Shown piece by piece: positions 1 through 8,289 of a DNA stretch of 53,154 nt. The stretch is from Bacteroidota bacterium (GTDB lineage Bacteria; Bacteroidota; Rhodothermia; Balneolales; Balneolaceae): contig JAQCBZ010000001.1 of NCBI GenBank assembly GCA_027621355.1, forward strand, positions 1-53,154, written 5' to 3'. Position 1 is the first letter of the stretch. Each line of letters begins with the position of its first letter. The notes under the pieces are model-generated. The model saw only the letters and a list, made by a program, of their open reading frames with translations. It was not told the origin of the DNA and ran no database searches. Position numbers and translations under genes: made by a program.

Positions 1-3000
1 AGGTCGTTTCTACCTGGTTCGGATTCAACCACTTCAGGGGATTTTTTTACTTGGAGCGGACCTGTGGATGTGGCTCTTGCACCTGTGCCAGAGATACCCG
101 TCGCGGAAGGGGCTGTTGGGGCCGTCATTTGAGGAGCAGAGAAGCCCATATTCGTTGATTCCTGATGCTGCGTTTTGGCTTTGGAGAGTTCTACTTTAGC
201 TTTAGGGGCTTGTGCTCGTTGGACGCGCTGTGCAGGTTGATCTCCTGGTCGAGCCTCCGGCACGGCTCGCCATACCATGGAGATAATGTCTTGATGGATC
301 GTTCCAAGCAAGTCTTGGAACATTTCGAACGCTTCACGCTTATACTCCACTAAGGGGTCTTTCTGACCAAAAGCTCTGAGCCCAATCCCTTCTTTCACGG
401 CATCCAATTCACGCAAATGCTCCATCCACTTATCGTCAATCACAGACAAAATCGCAGAGCGTTCAAGGGCGCGAAGCAATTCATGCCCCCGGGTATCCAT
501 CAACTTTTGGGTATCGGTCACCACGCGGAAACGACGTGATCCATCATTGAAAATCACTTGAATACGCTCTGGCAGCTGGCCATCGTCCCCTTGTTGGAGC
601 TGTTGTAACATCGCAAACAACGGTTCAGCGACTCTCGATTCTTTGATTCGGTAGAGCTCTTGTGCCTGGTGAATGAGTTCATCGGTGACAGCATCTTCAC
701 CTTTTTTGACCCACTCTTCGGTGTCAACCGTGACCGGTAATGCCAACAATCGCAACAAATCCTCTGCAATGGCTTCATAATTGCCTGTAGCAAAGTGTTC
801 ACTCACGACCGAGCTCACAAAATCGTCCAACATATTGAGTAGATCGCTCTCCACATTCTCGCCCAAGAGGGCGTTGCGACGACGAGCGTAAATCACATTA
901 CGCTGGTTGTTCAGTACATCGTCATACTCAAGTTGACGCTTACGAATACTAAAGTTGTTTTGCTCCACCTTTTTCTGCGCCCGCTCCAAAGATTTGGTAA
1001 TCATGGAGTGTTGGATCACCTCTCCTTCTTGGAAGTTGAGTCGATCCATCCACTTGGCAATGCGATCTGTTCCTCCAAAAAGAGCCATCAACTGATCTTC
1101 AAGCGAGACATAAAACTGTGTCTCACCTGGATCGCCTTGTCGTCCCGCTCTACCCCGAAGCTGAAGGTCAATCCGGCGACTTTCGTGTCTTTCTGTACCA
1201 ATAATGACCAACCCACCTCGCTCTTTCACCTCGTCGGTCAGTTTAATATCGGTTCCTCGACCCGCCATGTTTGTTGCAACAGTGACGGCCCCAGGCTGAC
1301 CCGCCCGAGCCACAATCTCTGATTCTTGGGCATTTTGCTTGGCGTTGAGTACGCTGTGATCAATACCAGACCGTTTCAACATTCGGCTCAAGGTCTCCGA
1401 CACATCGACACTTGTGGTACCAACCAGGACTGGCTGGCCATTTTTGTTGACCTCTCGGATTTTTTCAATCACTGCATTAAACTTCTCACGTTTGCTGCGA
1501 TAAATGAGATCCTCATGGTCGATACGAGCAATCGGTTTGTTGGTCGGAATCACCACCACATCCAGACTATAAATCTCATTGAATTCTCCCTCTTCGGTCG
1601 CAGCGGTTCCCGTCATACCTGAGAGCTTATGATACATTCTGAAAAAATTCTGCAATGTAATCGTCGCATACGTCTGAGTAGCAGCTTCCACACGAACATT
1701 CTCTTTGGCTTCAATCGCCTGGTGGAGGCCATCACTATAGCGACGTCCCGACATGACCCGTCCCGTGTGCTCATCCACAATGTTTACTTTGCCCTCTTGG
1801 ACGATGTACTCTTCATCTTTCACAAAAAGGGTGTAGGCCTTGAGCAACTGATTCACCGTATGAATCCGATCACTTTTCTCGGCAAACGATTTGTTGAGCT
1901 CTGCTAAGTGTTCTTGACGAAACGCTTCTGCTTTGGCGGGATCAGATAGCTTGTCAGCCTCTTCCCCAATCTTGACCGTTTCTTCTCCCATATCTGGGAT
2001 TATGAAAAAGTCTGCGTCTTCCCCTTGCTTCGTGATGAACTCACGCCCTTTATCGCTCATTTCGATGCTACGCTGGCGTAATTCAACAGCATAAAACAAC
2101 TCTTCATCCACCTCAGGCATCCTCTTGGCATTCTCCTGGAGGTAGAAGTTTTCGGATTGCGTGAGCAAGCTTTGATACTTCATGTCTTGAAGCATACGAC
2201 GAAGCTTGCGGTTTTTGGGGTATCCTCTTTGTGCCCGAAGCAGCGCCAATCCCGCACCCTCAGCGTCTCCCTCAGCTTCTAATTTTTCGGCCTGTGTCAC
2301 CAAACCAGCCACCAATTGCTGCTGGGCCTTGACCAGTGACTCTATTCGCGGCTTCATCACGACATATTTTTCAGACTGGGTATCCTCTGGAACTGGACCC
2401 GAAATAATCAATGGCGTTCTCGCCTCATCGATAAGAATGGAGTCAACCTCATCTATAATGGTATAATGGTGCCCTCGCTGAACTAATTGATCTGGGGTGA
2501 CCACCATATTATCGCGAAGATAATCGAAGCCAAACTCGTTATTGGTACCGTAGGTGACGTCGGCTCTGTAGGCTTCGCGTCGCTCCTCTGAATTAGGCTG
2601 ATGTTTATCGATGCAATCAACACGCAGACCGTGGAATTCAAAAATCGGCGTATTCCACTCTGCATCCCTTTTGGCTAGATAATCATTCACGGTTATGACG
2701 TGCACACCTCGCCCAACGAGCGCATTCAGGTAGGCCGGGAAGATAGCCACAAGGGTTTTTCCCTCTCCCGTCTTCATTTCAGAAATCATCCCCTTGTGCA
2801 AAGCAATGGCTCCAATGAGCTGAACGTCGTATGGAACCATCTGCCAGGTCACTTCAGAGCCAGCGACCTTCCAGCTTTGTCCCACAAATCGACGACACGT
2901 TTCTTTGAGTACCGCATAAGCTTCAGGTAAAATCTCATCCAAGACCTCTTCTGCACGTTCCAGCCATTGCTTCCTCAAGGCTTCAATAGAATCGGCAATT

Positions 3001-3266
3001 TCCTTAGCCTCAGCAGCTGTGCGGGTAGATTCACGATCCTCTGATTGGGCTCGTAAATCCTTGATTTGATCATCAAGATCTTGGCCAGCTTCGATGATCT
3101 TCTGTTTGAATTCAGCCGTTTTTCCTTTGAGTTGCTCATCGGAAAGCCCTTGCACGGGGGCCTCCATGGCATGGATTTGTTCGAGGATCGGCGTGAGCGA
3201 TTTGAGATCTTGCTCGCTTTTTGAGCCGAATATCGTCGTTAAGACACTATTGATTGAAAACTTCAT
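1..3266 (-). CDS. secA: SecA preprotein translocase ATPase (3' end outside window)
   Basis: SecA is the ATPase motor that pushes unfolded preproteins through SecYEG at the inner membrane. The frame is open from an ATG at 3266 to the window edge, at least 1088 residues, so the C-terminus is missing. Visible are the Walker A motif GEGKT near residue 165, the DEVD Walker B box, the GRAGRQGDPG motif of the second nucleotide-binding domain, and the helical wing and scaffold. It is longer than E. coli SecA (901 aa) because of an insertion of more than 100 residues after the DEVD box, as I recall for Bacteroidota SecA. The last residues visible are a low-complexity Pro/Ser/Thr linker, so the zinc-binding SEC-C tail, if present, lies outside. 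It is divergent from rpmH with about 197 bases between them. Confidence 0.97.
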   Translation of the reverse strand, partial: MKFSINSVLTTIFGSKSEQDLKSLTPILEQIHAMEAPVQGLSDEQLKGKTAEFKQKIIEAGQDLDDQIKDLRAQSEDRESTRTAAEAKEIADSIEALRKQWLERAEEVLDEILPEAYAVLKETCRRFVGQSWKVAGSEVTWQMVPYDVQLIGAIALHKGMISEMKTGEGKTLVAIFPAYLNALVGRGVHVITVNDYLAKRDAEWNTPIFEFHGLRVDCIDKHQPNSEERREAYRADVTYGTNNEFGFDYLRDNMVVTPDQLVQRGHHYTIIDEVDSILIDEARTPLIISGPVPEDTQSEKYVVMKPRIESLVKAQQQLVAGLVTQAEKLEAEGDAEGAGLALLRAQRGYPKNRKLRRMLQDMKYQSLLTQSENFYLQENAKRMPEVDEELFYAVELRQRSIEMSDKGREFITKQGEDADFFIIPDMGEETVKIGEEADKLSDPAKAEAFRQEHLAELNKSFAEKSDRIHTVNQLLKAYTLFVKDEEYIVQEGKVNIVDEHTGRVMSGRRYSDGLHQAIEAKENVRVEAATQTYATITLQNFFRMYHKLSGMTGTAATEEGEFNEIYSLDVVVIPTNKPIARIDHEDLIYRSKREKFNAVIEKIREVNKNGQPVLVGTTSVDVSETLSRMLKRSGIDHSVLNAKQNAQESEIVARAGQPGAVTVATNMAGRGTDIKLTDEVKERGGLVIIGTERHESRRIDLQLRGRAGRQGDPGETQFYVSLEDQLMALFGGTDRIAKWMDRLNFQEGEVIQHSMITKSLERAQKKVEQNNFSIRKRQLEYDDVLNNQRNVIYARRRNALLGENVESDLLNMLDDFVSSVVSEHFATGNYEAIAEDLLRLLALPVTVDTEEWVKKGEDAVTDELIHQAQELYRIKESRVAEPLFAMLQQLQQGDDGQLPERIQVIFNDGSRRFRVVTDTQKLMDTRGHELLRALERSAILSVIDDKWMEHLRELDAVKEGIGLRAFGQKDPLVEYKREAFEMFQDLLGTIHQDIISMVWRAVPEARPGDQPAQRVQRAQAPKAKVELSKAKTQHQESTNMGFSAPQMTAPTAPSATGISGTGARATSTGPLQVKKSPEVVESEPGRND

Positions 3267-3428
3267 ACCCTAAATATACGGGAATCGGTGGTGAGTGGAG
3301 AAGCAAGGTTGAACTTTCAGCGTTCAAAGTTCGCAGAATCTTGTTATTTTTCTCAATTACATTAAAAAACGTTTGAATCTCTCTTGGATTGCCCAATACA
3401 CCAGATTCAACACAAGTGTCAGTCCGTT

Positions 3429-3455
3429 TTTAAGGTCGAATAGTTTAAGGTCGAA
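3429..3455 (+). repeat. 12-bp direct repeat in the rpmH leader
   Basis: TTTAAGGTCGAA occurs twice, at 3429-3440 and 3444-3455, 15 bases apart, directly upstream of the rpmH ATG at 3464. Each copy holds AAGG, which resembles a ribosome-binding core; the second lies 12 bases before the start. It may be a small tandem duplication of the translation start region. The rest of the 197-base secA/rpmH gap is AT-rich and should hold both divergent promoters, but I cannot assign their boxes with confidence. Confidence 0.6.
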
Positions 3456-3463
3456 CGAGTCTC

Positions 3464-3619
3464 ATGAAGCGTACATTTCAACCAAGCCGTCGCAAAAGAA
3501 CCAACAAACACGGTTTTCGCAAACGCATGCTCACATCTGATGGGCAAAACGTCATCAATCGCCGTCGTGCGAAAGGGCGTAAAAAGCTCACTGTGAGCAG
3601 TGAAAAAGGGCCAAAGTAG
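3464..3619 (+). CDS. rpmH: Large ribosomal subunit protein bL34
   Basis: A 51-residue, very basic protein that starts [20 protein letters not shown], the near-invariant bL34 N-terminus, and continues with the [10 protein letters not shown] segment found in all members. It is part of the 50S subunit. It lies in the conserved rpmH-rnpA-yidC order, and its last 20 bases overlap the GTG start region of rnpA in another frame, which suggests translational coupling. A 12-bp direct repeat containing AAGG lies just before the start. The length is slightly above the usual 44-52 aa range's middle and nothing is missing. Confidence 0.97.
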   Translation: MKRTFQPSRRKRTNKHGFRKRMLTSDGQNVINRRRAKGRKKLTVSSEKGPK

Positions 3620-4049
3620 CCAATCTTCTCGGCTAGTCGGTCAACGACTTCGCCTTCCCCGTGCAGCTATCTTGCGTGGGAAAGATCGCTTTCAATCCCT
3701 TTTTTCCTCCTCTACCGTGCTTCGTCAACCGCATGTTCAATTACGCTTTCGGGTAAGCCCAAGTACTGAGCCTTCTCAACAAACGGCTTTTGTGGTAAGC
3801 AAGCGTCATGGCAATGCCGTGACTCGCAATCGTCTCAAGCGTCAAATGAGGGAGTGTTACCGAAAGAATCAACATGCATGGCGTCTAGAGGGAGAGCTTT
3901 TACCTACTCAACACCGCTCAGACGCGTTGTCGGTAGATGCATTGTTTATGATCCAATCCTCAAACGTCGATTCCACACAATTAGAAACCGAGATGCTTAC
4001 GCTCATGAATCAAGGGCAAGAGCGTCTCAAAACATGGGTTCATGGATAG
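3600..4049 (+). CDS. rnpA: Ribonuclease P protein component
   Basis: RnpA is the basic protein subunit that helps the RNase P RNA bind and cut the 5' leader of pre-tRNAs. The product is 149 aa, a little longer than usual (about 115-130), and carries the RNR signature [20 protein letters not shown] near residues 63-82. The N-terminal [17 protein letters not shown] segment matches the start of the fold. GTG at 3600 is the only start codon that keeps this segment, so rnpA begins 20 bases inside rpmH. Its last 8 bases overlap yidC. The yidD gene that often sits between rnpA and yidC is absent; the overlap leaves no room for it. Confidence 0.95.
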   Translation: MKKGQSSQSSRLVGQRLRLPRAAILRGKDRFQSLFSSSTVLRQPHVQLRFRVSPSTEPSQQTAFVVSKRHGNAVTRNRLKRQMRECYRKNQHAWRLEGELLPTQHRSDALSVDALFMIQSSNVDSTQLETEMLTLMNQGQERLKTWVHG

Positions 4050-5904
4050 AAATACCATTATCGGATTTGTCCTGATTTTCATCATCATGATGGCATGGTC
4101 GTGGACCTCTATGCCTACGCCTGAAGAATTAGAAGCTCAACGAATAGAACAACTCCGTCAGGATTCCTTGGCTGCCTTGCAAGAACAAGGGATTGAACCC
4201 GCGTTTGATGACTTAATGGGGGCCGATCGTCAGGGCCAATCTGGAACATCGACGTTTCGAGATCGTCGCGATTCCTTTGACCCGTTAAGCACGCCAACAA
4301 CCGGAGCCTTTGCACCTGCTGACGGGTTTTTTCCTGCCGAAACTCGCTCTACTGTCCGCACGCCTTACATGGAGATTGAATTTAGTTCTGTGGGTGGCGG
4401 CCCAGCGTCGATTCGATTCCTCGACTATCAAACCTGGGACAAAAAGCCCGTTCAGATGGTGCAGGACACCACAAGATCAGCCTATAATGTGGGCTTTTTG
4501 AGTCAAGAGGGGCAAAATATTGAGACACGAGGTCTCATGTTTGAGCCGCTGTTCGAAACCAGAATCGACCGAAATCTCGCGGAAGGTGAGTCCGTTGACA
4601 TCAGTTATCAATACCTCACCGCTTCTGGAGGGCGCATTATTCATACGTATACAGTCTATGGGGATGGCCATGAATTAGACTTTGACGTTCAGTTTGAGGG
4701 GTTACAGACTCAAATATTTGATCAAGCGGTGGATGTAAGTTTTGCGACCGCCCTCGTTCCAACGGAGAAAGACCTAACCCAAGATGGTCAGTATAGTAGT
4801 GCCTATGTATTCGCAGGAGATGAATTGGAGCAATTTCAGTTGACAGAAGGAGGGCGTGACCAAAATCGGATTAATGGGGAGATTGGATGGGTCTCAACTC
4901 GGACAAAGTTTTTTACGCAGATTATCAAACCTCGCACGGTCTCCGAAGCTGCACTACTCACAGGAGAAGTGACAGGAGACCCCAAAGAGCCACTCACACG
5001 TCATCGATATCAATCGTCTATTCAGCTTGATATCCGTGACACACAGCGCGCTTCCATGGAGCTCTATGTAGGTCCATTGCGCTATTATGATCTACGAGAA
5101 TTTGACGACCATGCCTACGATATGGCAGAAGTGGGCTATTCATGGATGCGTTGGTTTTCTGATCCACTTGTTCGGTTTGTCATTATCCCTTATTTCACCT
5201 TTTTTAGTGGGTGGATTGGCAACTATGGCGTGTTGATTATTCTGTTTGGCGTCCTTGTCAAATTGGTCCTGGCCCCATTGACCTTGAGTAGTTTCAAGAG
5301 TATGGCTGCGATGCGCAAGCTTCAGCCTGAGATGCAGGCACTGGCAGAGAAATACAAAGAGAATCCGCAGAAGCGTCAGCAGGAGACCATGAAATTGTAT
5401 CAGAAGAATAAAGTGAATCCTATCGGTGGATGTCTACCGATGCTCTTACAGTTGCCCATCCTGATTACACTGTGGCAATTTTTCCAAGGGTCCATTCTCA
5501 TCCGCCAAGAGTCGTTTTTGTGGGCGCAAGATTTGTCAGCACCTGATTACTGGCTCAGTTTGCCGTTTGCCATCCCCTTTTTAGGAGACCAACTGGCTGG
5601 GTTTGTGCTGCTCATGGCTGGATCGATTGTGCTGCAAACTCAGCTTTCTGGAAGTATGTCCTCCGCACCCACAAGTCCTGGGATGCCCAACATGAAAGTG
5701 ATGATGTATATCATGCCCTTCATGCTTCTGTTTTTCTTCAATAACTTTGCGGCAGGGTTGAGTTTATACTATCTGGTCTTTAATGTGCTCTCCGCTGGAC
5801 AACAATGGCTCATTAATCGGGGGACAAACAAGGAAACCACCCCTGCATTAGCCACTGTATCGACCAAAAATAGGTCCAAGAAATCTTCCCAGAAATCCAA
5901 GTAG
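4042..5904 (+). CDS. yidC: Membrane protein insertase YidC
   Basis: YidC inserts and folds inner-membrane proteins, alone or with SecYEG. The 620-aa product has an N-terminal membrane helix (about residues 5-20), a large periplasmic beta domain (about 85-360) and the conserved 60 kDa insertase domain (about 375-600) with the cytoplasmic hairpin rich in KLQPEMQALAEKYKENPQKR and the later segment NKVNPIGGCLPMLLQLPI. The tail is Lys/Ser-rich, which may contact ribosomes. The two-part layout is typical of Gram-negatives. The ATG overlaps the end of rnpA by 8 bases, so translation is likely coupled. The family assignment is certain. Confidence 0.97.
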   Translation: MDRNTIIGFVLIFIIMMAWSWTSMPTPEELEAQRIEQLRQDSLAALQEQGIEPAFDDLMGADRQGQSGTSTFRDRRDSFDPLSTPTTGAFAPADGFFPAETRSTVRTPYMEIEFSSVGGGPASIRFLDYQTWDKKPVQMVQDTTRSAYNVGFLSQEGQNIETRGLMFEPLFETRIDRNLAEGESVDISYQYLTASGGRIIHTYTVYGDGHELDFDVQFEGLQTQIFDQAVDVSFATALVPTEKDLTQDGQYSSAYVFAGDELEQFQLTEGGRDQNRINGEIGWVSTRTKFFTQIIKPRTVSEAALLTGEVTGDPKEPLTRHRYQSSIQLDIRDTQRASMELYVGPLRYYDLREFDDHAYDMAEVGYSWMRWFSDPLVRFVIIPYFTFFSGWIGNYGVLIILFGVLVKLVLAPLTLSSFKSMAAMRKLQPEMQALAEKYKENPQKRQQETMKLYQKNKVNPIGGCLPMLLQLPILITLWQFFQGSILIRQESFLWAQDLSAPDYWLSLPFAIPFLGDQLAGFVLLMAGSIVLQTQLSGSMSSAPTSPGMPNMKVMMYIMPFMLLFFFNNFAAGLSLYYLVFNVLSAGQQWLINRGTNKETTPALATVSTKNRSKKSSQKSK

Positions 5905-5929
5905 ACCTTCGCCCAAGCCAAACACCACT

Positions 5930-6877
5930 ATGAATTCTTGCTGTTCTCTTCATTTCCCACGCGTAGCATACGAAGGGGGTCAGCGGTGGCTTTGGAATCC
6001 TATTACCAAAAAACGCCTAGCCAATCGACCCGAAGAACGGGTACGGCTTCGCATGATTGATTACCTCACCTTGGAGGCACAAATCCCTGCGGGTCGAATT
6101 TCACAAGAGCTGACACTTCTTTCGAATGAATTGGGGGATAAGGATCGAGGCATGAGAGCCGATATCGTGGTTTATGGCGGAGACATGGAGCCCGAAACAC
6201 TCATTGAGTGTAAATCCGCCACCGTGAGTTTAAGCAAAGATTCGGCTGTGCAAATTAGCCGGTATAATGAACATGTGGGCGCTCGGCATCTCTGGCTTAG
6301 TAATGGGCATTCCGATGCCATCTTTACGTTTGAGAATGGGGAGCTAAAGCGTCGCCGCAAGCCAATTTATCCTAGTGCGATGTCTGTGGAGGACCTTCGC
6401 CGAGAGACCTCCTACTGGGTAGAGCGTGGGTTTATTGGACGTGCACTTGATCCAAATGCACAACAATGGTTGACTCAGGTGCTTCAAGAGTTTTGGGATC
6501 CAAGTCACGAATGGGCGTATGGATACGTTGATCTCGCACGCTCAGATATGGGGGTTCATGCGAGTCATTATTACCAAAGTATCCCCTTGGATGACGAAAC
6601 GGATGTCGCTCTGGCATTTGTGTCACCCAATCCAGAGGAAACCTTGTTGGTGGCTATTTTGAATCAATCACAACAAACAGTTGCTGTTTTTGTGACAGAT
6701 GTGCAGGATTTGTGGACAGCTCAGCCAGAGAATACCACGATCTATACAACGCATTCGCAGGAACGCGCCTCCCTTTTAAAGCACGTTCCCCTCAAGACCG
6801 ATGAGATTAACCCGATGGTCATCTCAAATTTGGCAGGTTTTTATGAAAGTTGGTTTCGTCAACTCTATTTGTTGTAG
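5930..6877 (+). CDS. HsdR N-terminal-type PD-(D/E)XK domain protein, stand-alone
   Basis: The 315-aa product resembles the Bacteroidota family annotated as type I restriction enzyme R protein N-terminal domain proteins (HSDR_N_2). Residues about 35-125 hold the nuclease-like core: a conserved RPEERVR segment, then D78 in MRADIVV and E93-C-K95 in LIECKSA, which fits a D...ExK catalytic motif. No helicase motor, HsdM or HsdS partner is present in the window, so it is not an obvious restriction system. Residues about 170-315 match nothing I recognise. It lies 25 bases after yidC and is followed 11 bases later by the prolidase gene, so it belongs to the same run. Its role is unknown; nucleic-acid cleavage is inferred only from the motif. 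Confidence 0.75.
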   Translation: MNSCCSLHFPRVAYEGGQRWLWNPITKKRLANRPEERVRLRMIDYLTLEAQIPAGRISQELTLLSNELGDKDRGMRADIVVYGGDMEPETLIECKSATVSLSKDSAVQISRYNEHVGARHLWLSNGHSDAIFTFENGELKRRRKPIYPSAMSVEDLRRETSYWVERGFIGRALDPNAQQWLTQVLQEFWDPSHEWAYGYVDLARSDMGVHASHYYQSIPLDDETDVALAFVSPNPEETLLVAILNQSQQTVAVFVTDVQDLWTAQPENTTIYTTHSQERASLLKHVPLKTDEINPMVISNLAGFYESWFRQLYLL

Positions 6878-6888
6878 TAAGTTCTAGC

Positions 6889-8289
6889 ATGCAAACGACT
6901 TTGAAGATTTTGGCAGCTGCGATGGCAGCAACTCACAGAGAGCGGTTTTATTCCATGTTTGACACTGAGGGAGCAGACGATGCGATTGTTGTGATGCGTG
7001 GAGCGTCCGTCGGGTATCGCTACGATACCGATTTTGAGCTCCCTTTTCGACAAGAGAGCCGTTTTTGGTACCTAACGGGCGTCTCAGAACCCGATTACAG
7101 TGCCATTTTTGTGCCAAAAACAGGTGAATATCATCTTTTTGCTCCCAAGCGGGACACTTCATATGCAGTGTGGAATGGGCGTATTCGATCACAAGAGGAA
7201 ATTCAAGAGCTCTATCGGCCCGATGTTCTGCACAACTCCGATGCGTTGCAATCGGTGATGGATGACCTAGCCCCGGCTCGTATTTTCACGGGTGCCGAGG
7301 AGGAGCTAACAGCACTCGGGGTGTCAGCGCCTGAAGGGTGCGCTATCGACCACCGCTCTATTGTCGACATTTTGACCCTTTGCCGTTTGCATAAAACAGA
7401 CGGGGAATTGGAGAGGATGCGCTTTGCTAACCAAGCCAATAGTGCCGCACACGAAGCGGTTCTTCGGTCCGTGCGCCCAGGTGCTTGGGAGTACCAAATG
7501 AAAGGGGTCTTGGAGGGCGCCTTGATGCAGCATGGACTGCAGTTTCCTGCGTACAATGGAATTTACGCTAGCGGGAAGAATAGCGCCATTTTGCATTATG
7601 TGGTAAACCATCAGCAAATGAGCGATGGTGAGCTCTTTTTGATTGATTCCGGATATGAATTTGAGGGGTATGGAGCCGACTTGACTCGAACTTGGCCCGT
7701 GAATGGGGTGTTTTCTGACGTTCAGCGTGAGATGTACACCATTGTACTTGAAATGCAGAAGAAGACGATTGACGCAACTCGGCCCGGAGTGAAAATGGAA
7801 GATTTGCACTGGCTCGCATGCAGAACCTTGCTTGAGGGGCTCCTAGATGGAGGGTATGTCAAAGGCTCTGTGGATGATTTGATGGCGCAAAATATCTTTG
7901 CTCTCTTTTTTCCCCATGGATTGGGTCATTTCTTAGGTCTAGACGTGCATGATCCAGGTGGATACCCCAAAGGAGTCGACCGTATTGATCGACCCGGAGT
8001 GAGATTTTTGAGGATTCGTCGAGAAATGGAATCCGGCATGGCCTTAACCATCGAGCCAGGACTCTACATGATTCCTGCTTTGTTAGCCCCAGCATTTGAA
8101 GATCCCATCCAGTCAGGCTTCTTGAATCGCTCAAAACTAGAGCCCTTGCTACATTTTGGAGGAATCCGAATTGAGGACAACCTAGTAGTGAATGACTCTG
8201 AATCGGGTCATGAGAACCTTACCTCTCTCGTCAAGGAAATCGATGAGATTGAGGCCATAATGAAGGATGCAAAAGGGGTTCGAGGGTGA
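6889..8289 (+). CDS. Xaa-Pro dipeptidase (prolidase, PEPD type, peptidase family M24B)
   Basis: The enzyme removes an N-terminal residue linked to proline; the sequence is strikingly like eukaryotic-type prolidase. The N-terminal domain contains FRQESRFWYLTGVSEP and a WNGRI segment; the C-terminal pita-bread domain carries the five metal ligands: D in IDSGYE (about residue 253), D in GADLTRTW (about 264), H in HGLGHFLGLDVHDPGG (about 343), E in IEPGLY (about 389) and E in GGIRIEDN (about 429). I chose the ATG at 6889, 12 bases after the preceding stop; an in-frame TTG at 6850 would overlap that gene and adds no conserved sequence. No signal peptide, so probably cytoplasmic. It overlaps uvrA by 4 bases (GTGA). 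Confidence 0.92.
   Translation: MQTTLKILAAAMAATHRERFYSMFDTEGADDAIVVMRGASVGYRYDTDFELPFRQESRFWYLTGVSEPDYSAIFVPKTGEYHLFAPKRDTSYAVWNGRIRSQEEIQELYRPDVLHNSDALQSVMDDLAPARIFTGAEEELTALGVSAPEGCAIDHRSIVDILTLCRLHKTDGELERMRFANQANSAAHEAVLRSVRPGAWEYQMKGVLEGALMQHGLQFPAYNGIYASGKNSAILHYVVNHQQMSDGELFLIDSGYEFEGYGADLTRTWPVNGVFSDVQREMYTIVLEMQKKTIDATRPGVKMEDLHWLACRTLLEGLLDGGYVKGSVDDLMAQNIFALFFPHGLGHFLGLDVHDPGGYPKGVDRIDRPGVRFLRIRREMESGMALTIEPGLYMIPALLAPAFEDPIQSGFLNRSKLEPLLHFGGIRIEDNLVVNDSESGHENLTSLVKEIDEIEAIMKDAKGVRG

Noticed and set aside
3267-3463. Search for a tRNA or riboswitch in the secA/rpmH gap.
   Set aside because: No cloverleaf or conserved riboswitch core seen; only AT-rich promoter-like sequence and a short direct repeat.
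5930-6877. Reading the HsdR_N-type gene as part of a restriction-modification system.
   Set aside because: No methylase, specificity subunit or helicase is near; only the nuclease-like domain is present.
7324-7809. A 161-codon minus-strand frame inside the prolidase gene.
   Set aside because: It lies wholly inside a well-conserved gene on the other strand and its product looks like a shadow translation.
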